Shown: one piece after another, positions 59,123 to 64,000 of the stretch
Layout of the letters: each line of letters starts with the position of its first letter
Position numbering within the stretch: the first letter of the stretch is position 1
NCBI GenBank assembly: GCA_964638515.1
Contig: CAZWZL010000007.1
Span: forward strand, 10,113-74,112
From: CAYPGJ01 sp964638515
GTDB taxonomy: Bacteria; Planctomycetota; Phycisphaerae; Phycisphaerales; UBA1924
Direction of reading: 5' to 3'
Length of the DNA stretch: 64,000 bases
The notes under the pieces: generated by a model
Told to the model about the DNA's origin: nothing
The model's database searches: none
What the model saw: the letters and a program-made list of their open reading frames with translations, nothing else
Position numbers and translations under genes: made by a program

Positions 59123-61296
59123 CAGGTGAGCATCCAGACAACGAGGAGAATGAACGCGACGCCACCGGCCATCGTCGCGGCGTAACCCTGCAGGATCCCG
59201 CCCTGTGTAGGACGGATGGCGTGCGCAAATCCGCGGGGCAGCCAGCCCGTGAGGTTCACCGCCCCATCCACCAGCAGCTTGTCGATCAGGTGGAACACGT
59301 GCGAGAGCACCCACAGCGGTTTCACGACGAGCCAGTCGTAGAACTCATCCACGTACCACTTGGCCTGCGCCCAACGTGGGATCGGGCCCAGAGCGGGCAG
59401 CAGGCTGTCAGCCGCGCTGCGCGCCGCCGTCTTGCGCCCCACATAGTGCAGCCCGAACGCTGCCAGAATGCCCGCGGCGCCCACGATTCCCGACACGTAG
59501 TACATCACTTTGTGTGGGTCTCTCCCGAGGAACGTGCCGTGCGCGACGGCATGATCCCCCTCATGCCCCGCCGGCATCGCCGCCGTGGAGTGATGCACCA
59601 TCATGCCCACCCACCCGTGATCGGGCTTGTGCACGAAGTACGCGCCGGCCGCGACGATCGAGGCAAGCGCCAACGTCGCGAGCACGAGGTTGATCGCCCA
59701 CTTCGGCGCGTGCGGGTGAAAGTCGCCATGCCCATGACCGTGGTCGTGGTCCGCGCCGTGCCCCTGGTCATCCCCATGCCCGTGCGCCTCGTCCCCCGGC
59801 TCGTACGCCTTGGGTCCGACGAACACGCGAAAGAACACGCGGAAGGTGTAGTACGCCGTCAGCCCGGCCGTCAGCAGCAGAAGCCAGCCCACCCACTGAG
59901 AACCGGCGATCACTCCGCTCGGCTGCGCGAATGCCCCCGCGAGGATCATGTCCTTCGAAAAGAACCCGGCCGAGAACGGGAACCCCGCGAGATTCAGGCA
60001 CCCAACCAGCATCGCCAGCCCGACGATGCCCCAGCCCTTCATCCTGGCGACACCGGACAGCTTTCGAAGATCGAGCTGCCCGCCAAATCCGTGCATCACG
60101 GCGCCGCAGCAGAGGAACAGCGTGGCCTTGAAGAACGCGTGCGTGAACACGTGAAACGCGGCGCCCGCGCTCGTCAGCACCCCGAGCCCGGCGAACATGT
60201 AGCCGAGCTGCGACACCGTCGAGTAGGCCATGATCCGCTTGATGTCGAACTGCGCCATGCCGATGGTGGCCGACCAGAACGCCGTGATCGCGCCGCTCCA
60301 GGCGACGATCGTCAGCGCGGTGTGAGCCGCATCGAGCAGGAACAGCGGATAAAGCCGCGCGATCAGGTACACGCCCGCCGTCACCATGGTCGCCGCATGG
60401 ATCAGGGCCGAGACCGGCGTCGGGCCTTCCATGGCGTCCGGCAACCAGACATACAGGAACAGCTGCGCGCTCTTGCCGAAAGCGCCGACCATGAACATGA
60501 TCGGCAGCCACACCCGAACCCACTCGGCGATCGAATGCCCGCCCCCGTCCACCCCGGCCCGCCACATTTCCATCAACGGGGCATACTCAACAGTCCCGAA
60601 CACCACGAACGTCGTGAACACGCCCAGCGCGAGCCCAAGATCGCCGATGCGGTTCATGATGAAGGCCTTCTTCGCCGCCGCAACCGCGCTGGGCCGCTGA
60701 TAGAAGTACCCGATCAGCAAGTACGAACACAGCCCGACGCCCTCCCAGCCCAGGTAGAGCAGCAGGAGGTTGTCGCCCATCACCAGGCACGACATCGAGA
60801 GTACGAACAGCGAGAAGTAGGCGAAAAACCGGCAGTACCCGGCCCCCAGATCGTGCTCCATGTACTCCGACGCGTACAGCGCGATCAGCGTCGCCAGCCC
60901 CGTGACGAACAGCATCCACAGGAGCGTGAGCGAATCCACGTACAGGCTCACGTTCGCCGTGATCGCCCGACCAACCCCCTCTCCCCACGCGAAATTGATC
61001 CACTCGAAGCCGTGCGCGATCCTCGCGGCGCCCGTCCCCCCGTCGAGGTACGTCATCAGCACCAGCACGAACGCCGTCGCCAGCGACCCCACCGTGATCC
61101 ACGCCGGCGCCTTGCTCTTCACCCCCCGCGCCGCGCACAGCCCGCACAGCACCGTGGCCAGCGCCGGCAGCGCTAACGCGAACAGCGTGAGCCCAGCCCC
61201 GGCAACCGACGCGGCATGCGACGCGTCCGCGGGCGCACTCCCCCCCGCTCCCATCGCTCCCGCCAACGCCGCTAGCACCATCGATCCTGTCGTCAC
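59122..61296 (-). CDS. nuoL: NADH-quinone oxidoreductase subunit L
   Basis: NuoL is the distal antiporter-like subunit of complex I, with the long lateral helix. The 724-residue product starts at GTG 61296 (AGGGA eight bases upstream; ATG 61281 is possible). Conserved parts are LYLGWEGVGLCSYLLIGYFY, KSAQLFLYVWLPDAMEGPTPVSALIH and DIKRIMAYSTVSQLGYMFAG. A His/Gly/Asp-rich cytosolic insert (EAHGHGDDQGHGADHDHGH), about residue 510, is characteristic of many planctomycete and proteobacterial NuoL. The C-terminal amphipathic helix and final transmembrane helix are present. Confidence 0.95.
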   Translation of the reverse strand: MTTGSMVLAALAGAMGAGGSAPADASHAASVAGAGLTLFALALPALATVLCGLCAARGVKSKAPAWITVGSLATAFVLVLMTYLDGGTGAARIAHGFEWINFAWGEGVGRAITANVSLYVDSLTLLWMLFVTGLATLIALYASEYMEHDLGAGYCRFFAYFSLFVLSMSCLVMGDNLLLLYLGWEGVGLCSYLLIGYFYQRPSAVAAAKKAFIMNRIGDLGLALGVFTTFVVFGTVEYAPLMEMWRAGVDGGGHSIAEWVRVWLPIMFMVGAFGKSAQLFLYVWLPDAMEGPTPVSALIHAATMVTAGVYLIARLYPLFLLDAAHTALTIVAWSGAITAFWSATIGMAQFDIKRIMAYSTVSQLGYMFAGLGVLTSAGAAFHVFTHAFFKATLFLCCGAVMHGFGGQLDLRKLSGVARMKGWGIVGLAMLVGCLNLAGFPFSAGFFSKDMILAGAFAQPSGVIAGSQWVGWLLLLTAGLTAYYTFRVFFRVFVGPKAYEPGDEAHGHGDDQGHGADHDHGHGHGDFHPHAPKWAINLVLATLALASIVAAGAYFVHKPDHGWVGMMVHHSTAAMPAGHEGDHAVAHGTFLGRDPHKVMYYVSGIVGAAGILAAFGLHYVGRKTAARSAADSLLPALGPIPRWAQAKWYVDEFYDWLVVKPLWVLSHVFHLIDKLLVDGAVNLTGWLPRGFAHAIRPTQGGILQGYAATMAGGVAFILLVVWMLT

Positions 61297-61318
61297 GATT
61301 CGCTTCCCTGAGCCTTAC

Positions 61319-61663
61319 CTACCCCCGCAACTCCGCAAACGCCGACGCGTCCAGCGTCTCACGCCTGCGGAACAGCAGCACGACAAGCGCCAACGCGAGC
61401 GCCGCCTCCGCCGCCGCGATCGTCAGCACGAAGATCACGAACACGTCCCCGGTGAAGTTCAGGTGATAGCGGCCGAACGCCACGAGCGCGAGCCCCGCGC
61501 CCTGGAACATCAGTTCGGTGCATAGGAACATGATGATCAGGTTGCGGCGTGTCAGGAATCCCACCACGCCGATTGCAAACATCGCGCCCGATACGAAGAG
61601 GTAGTGCCCCAGCGTCGCCACTGGAATCCCCGCCGCCCCGAGCATCGCCATCGCCTCGCTCAA
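61319..61663 (-). CDS. nuoK: NADH-quinone oxidoreductase subunit K
   Basis: A 114-residue, three-helix subunit carrying a proton-channel Glu: GVVGFLTRRNLIIMFLCTELMFQGAGLALVAFG, with the Glu of CTELM and DVFVIFVLTIAAAEAALALALVVLLFRR. The start is TTG at 61663, overlapping the nuoJ TGA (TTGA), matching the overlaps of the rest of the operon; ATG 61651 is the alternative. Confidence 0.93.
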   Translation of the reverse strand: MSEAMAMLGAAGIPVATLGHYLFVSGAMFAIGVVGFLTRRNLIIMFLCTELMFQGAGLALVAFGRYHLNFTGDVFVIFVLTIAAAEAALALALVVLLFRRRETLDASAFAELRG

Positions 61664-62604
61664 GACGCCACCCCCGTGCCCGGACCGGTAGCGATCTTCA
61701 GCGTCGCTTCTGCCTTCAGGCTCTCGTCAATCTGGATCTGCTTCCGCGCCAACACCACGGCGCCCAGCATGGCCATCAGCAGAATCACCCCGGCCAGCTC
61801 CAGCCCCAGCGGATGCTCGCCGACGAGCGCGTGGCCAACCATCTCAACGTTCTCAGCCTCGAGCCCCTCAGGTATCGGGAACTCCATGGATTCGCCGGCG
61901 GGAATGGGTCGCAACATCGGGTGCTGCTGATTGCCCCCCCAACCCGTCGGGAAGATCACCTGCGCGCTGCCGCCCGCGACGCCCACCACTTCAATGTTTC
62001 CGGGGAGCCCCGAGCGCTCGATCAACGCGCGCTCCACCTTCCGAGGCATCACTTCGAGCATCGCCACCGGATCGGCCGCGTTCGACGGCGGAATGCTGGG
62101 CAGCCCCTTGCCCCACAACCCCGTGAGCGCCCCGAGCAGAACGAAGCCCACCACGACGCTGCCCACCGGCGCCCGAGCCGTGCGGTCATAGTTCTTGAGC
62201 GAATCGATGGCCTCCGACGTCGGCGCCTCGGTCGCCAGCATGATCACGAACAGGTATGTGATCAGGATCGCCCCGGCGTAGATGATCACCAGCGCAAATG
62301 TCAGGAACTCCGCCGAAAGCAGCAGGAACAGCCCCGCCGACGAGAGAATCGTCAGGATGAAGTACAGCGCGGCGTACACGGGCCTGGGATGCGTGATCAC
62401 CCGCAGGCTCGCCCCGAGCCCGATCAACGCGAACACGTAGAAGTAGATCGGTGGCAGGTCGCCGCCGCTCTTCACCCCGAGTGCCACCATCCCCAGCCCC
62501 AGACCAAGCCCGGCCACCAGCGCGCCCAGCAATTGCGGGCTCAACCCCCGTCTCGGCAGCGCCAGAGACACTCCCACCGCCCCAACAGCGATCGCCACGA
62601 ACAT
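61660..62604 (-). CDS. nuoJ: NADH-quinone oxidoreductase subunit J, enlarged
   Basis: NuoJ contributes the central pi-bulged helix 3 of the complex I membrane arm. From ATG 62604 the product is 314 residues against about 184 in E. coli. The core is recognised: PIYFYVFALIGLGASLRVITHPRPVYAALYFILTILSSAGLFLLLSAEFLTFALVIIYAGAILITYLFVIML spans helices 2-4. A loop of about 100 residues (near 61812-62112; GLWGKGLPSIPPSNAADP to EMVGHALVGEHPLG) is inserted between helices 4 and 5. The frame is open to 62712 with a GTG, but no Shine-Dalgarno supports any start; 62604 lacks one too, so the N-terminus is uncertain. Confidence 0.88.
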   Translation of the reverse strand: MFVAIAVGAVGVSLALPRRGLSPQLLGALVAGLGLGLGMVALGVKSGGDLPPIYFYVFALIGLGASLRVITHPRPVYAALYFILTILSSAGLFLLLSAEFLTFALVIIYAGAILITYLFVIMLATEAPTSEAIDSLKNYDRTARAPVGSVVVGFVLLGALTGLWGKGLPSIPPSNAADPVAMLEVMPRKVERALIERSGLPGNIEVVGVAGGSAQVIFPTGWGGNQQHPMLRPIPAGESMEFPIPEGLEAENVEMVGHALVGEHPLGLELAGVILLMAMLGAVVLARKQIQIDESLKAEATLKIATGPGTGVAS

Positions 62605-62806
62605 CAAATAAGGGTTGAACAGCCCCAAATCGACTCGCTCCGTGCGCTCCGCCCACCGATCGCGCCACACGGCGCGCCCGACGAGCGGGTCGCAGAATAG
62701 AGCCCCCCACACCCACCAGCAACTCCACCTCGCCCCTCGCCACCCCTCTCACCACTACCAGTCGCGGCTCGCACCCGCCGCCCCACCCCAAGTACCATCA
62801 CGAGGT

Positions 62807-63487
62807 ATGACCGCGCGCAACTCCCCAACCCCCCTCCAGGCGCGCCTTCCAAACCTTCTAACGGCCCTTCGTCTCGTTCTCACGCTTCTCTTTGTCCTCC
62901 TTCTCTCGGCGTTCCGCGTCCCACGCCCGGACGAGCCCATCGCCCTCCACCAGTCCCCCGCGCTCCTCCTCACCGCCGCCGCCATCTTCATCATCGCCGC
63001 CCTCACCGACGCCCTCGACGGCTACCTCGCCCGCCGCTGGAACGCCGTCTCGATCATCGGGCGCGTCATGGACCCCTTCGCCGACAAGCTGCTCACGCTC
63101 GCCGCCTTCATCCTCCTCGCCTCTCCATCCTTCAGTGTGGGCTCCATGCAGATCTCCGGCTTCTCCCCCTGGATGGTCATCCTCATTCTCGCCCGCGAAC
63201 TGCTCATCACGTCCCTCCGCGCCGTCGCCGAGTCCAAAGGCGCCGACTTCTCCGCCACCCTCTCCGGCAAGCTCAAGATGATCGTGCAGTCCATCGCCAT
63301 CCCCCTCGTGCTGCTCGCCGTGGCGACCATGATCGCCGAGCCGTTCGAGGGCTCTGGCGAACTCATCCACATCACGCACCTCATCGCCTGGGCCGTCACC
63401 CTCACCACCGTCTGGTCCGCCGTCCCCTACATCACCCGCGCTCTCCGAGTCATGGCTCCGGGGGCCGCCGAGCCGCCACTCCCATGA
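62807..63487 (+). CDS. pgsA: CDP-diacylglycerol--glycerol-3-phosphate 3-phosphatidyltransferase
   Basis: PgsA makes phosphatidylglycerol phosphate from CDP-diacylglycerol and glycerol-3-phosphate at the inner membrane. The 226-residue protein begins with LPNLLTALRLVLTLLFVLLL and carries the CDP-alcohol phosphotransferase signature DALDGYLARRWNAVSIIGRVMDPFADK with all its Asp, Gly and Arg positions, then WMVILILARELLITSLRAVAES. The ATG at 62807 is chosen over the 62615 frame start, whose N-terminal extension is low-complexity. GAGG lies just two bases upstream, which is close. It overlaps pgpA by ATGA. Confidence 0.92.
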   Translation: MTARNSPTPLQARLPNLLTALRLVLTLLFVLLLSAFRVPRPDEPIALHQSPALLLTAAAIFIIAALTDALDGYLARRWNAVSIIGRVMDPFADKLLTLAAFILLASPSFSVGSMQISGFSPWMVILILARELLITSLRAVAESKGADFSATLSGKLKMIVQSIAIPLVLLAVATMIAEPFEGSGELIHITHLIAWAVTLTTVWSAVPYITRALRVMAPGAAEPPLP

Positions 63488-63990
63488 ACCTGCGCGCCCT
63501 CCTTATCACTTCACTCGGGCTCGGCTATCTCCGCCCCGCCCCCGGCACCTGGGGCTCGCTCCCACCCCCCGCCCTCGCCTTCCTCCTCATTCTCCTGGGG
63601 GCATCCTCCACCACCGTCTCCCTCACGATGGCAATCCTCTGCATGTTCGCCTCCGTGATCTGCCTCGCGCTGGGCCGATGGGCCGAGACGCATTTCGGGC
63701 GCAAAGACGCCTCCTACATCGTGGCGGATGAAACTGCGGGCCAGGCGATCCCACTCATTCTCTTGCCCGCCGCCTCCATCGCGACCCCGCTCCGCGCGTT
63801 CGCCACCCTCTCCGCAGCCTTCCTCCTCTTCCGCATCCTCGACATCGTCAAGCCCCCGCCCGCCCGGGGCCTGCAACGATTGCCCGCCGGGCTCGGCGTC
63901 CTGATCGATGATCTCTTCGCAGGCCTCTACGCCGCCATCATCCTGCAACTCGCCCTTTACTTCCTCGTCTTGCCTTACCTCACTCCCTAG
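63484..63990 (+). CDS. pgpA: Phosphatidylglycerophosphatase A
   Basis: PgpA removes the phosphate from phosphatidylglycerol phosphate to yield phosphatidylglycerol. The 168-residue membrane protein has the family elements: LGYLRPAPGTWGSL at the N-terminus, the catalytic ADETAGQ near residue 82, FRILDIVKPPPARGLQ and LGVLIDDLFAGLYAA. It overlaps pgsA by ATGA, so the two consecutive steps of the pathway are co-translated. Only ten bases remain to the window end. Confidence 0.95.
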   Translation: MNLRALLITSLGLGYLRPAPGTWGSLPPPALAFLLILLGASSTTVSLTMAILCMFASVICLALGRWAETHFGRKDASYIVADETAGQAIPLILLPAASIATPLRAFATLSAAFLLFRILDIVKPPPARGLQRLPAGLGVLIDDLFAGLYAAIILQLALYFLVLPYLTP

Positions 63991-64000
63991 TGCCGGATGC

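Noticed and set aside
1..64000. CRISPR arrays, insertion sequences or prophage genes
   Set aside because: I saw no regularly spaced repeats, transposase or phage genes anywhere in the window.

Overview
The window is GC-rich bacterial DNA that most resembles a planctomycete of the class Phycisphaerae. Three things point there: secreted proteins ending in a PTPG..ALLGLAGL..RRRR sorting tail (a PEP-CTERM-like signal), C-terminal dockerin-type calcium repeats (CPGDANGDGRVDF.DLN..L), and a small protein that looks like the Verrucomicrobia/Planctomycetes-restricted Minf_1886 family. The assignment rests on these protein features; no 16S gene is present. Genes lie on both strands in short operons, often with ATGA or GTGA overlaps, and several convergent pairs share a bidirectional terminator.

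Layout. 1-9 kb: the end of a type II secretion gspF, recJ, a short-LID nucleoside monophosphate kinase, an unknown membrane protein, a secreted dockerin protein, a 0.7-kb intergenic island of palindromic and direct repeats, mlaE, tsaB and an OmpA-family lipoprotein. 9-13 kb: an amidohydrolase overlapping a 3-methyladenine glycosylase, a Minf_1886-like protein and an AI-2E family permease. 13-23 kb is an information-processing core: ffh, a histidine kinase, a cold-shock protein, rpsO-pnp, an aminotransferase, prfB with its programmed +1 frameshift, obg and rpmA. 23-32 kb: a secreted unknown, a GNAT enzyme, a giant tricorn-like protease, tRNA-Val(GAC) and a 14-repeat secreted protein. 32-35 kb: a DevBCA-like exporter split over two divergent units. 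35-40 kb: a tight operon of TonB-dependent receptor, ABC-type substrate-binding protein and hybrid histidine kinase, apparently a sensing system. 40-45 kb: two tRNAs, a large degenerate-metzincin surface protein and a YhaM-like exoribonuclease. 45-49 kb: a DUF2231-like membrane protein, rarA, and a three-gene unit (MauE-like redox membrane protein, pseudopilin, 14-cysteine secreted protein). 49-55 kb: a SulP transporter, two small PEP-CTERM proteins and glmS. 55-64 kb: an unknown membrane protein, nuoJKLMN of respiratory complex I, then pgsA-pgpA of phosphatidylglycerol synthesis.

The signal I find most unusual lies just upstream of the MauE/pseudopilin/Cys-rich unit. A run of 12 C (12 G on the coding strand) fills most of an 18-nt spacer between TTGACC and TAGCCT, and a strong Shine-Dalgarno follows at a fitting distance. 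That is the architecture of a slipped-strand, phase-variable promoter, here apparently controlling a secreted disulfide-rich protein and its putative oxidation and pilin partners. Also notable are prfB with a CTTTGAC shift site but no upstream stimulatory Shine-Dalgarno and a possibly leaderless start; the receptor/binding-protein/kinase operon; an extra domain inserted in the tricorn-like protease; and a large loop inserted in NuoJ.
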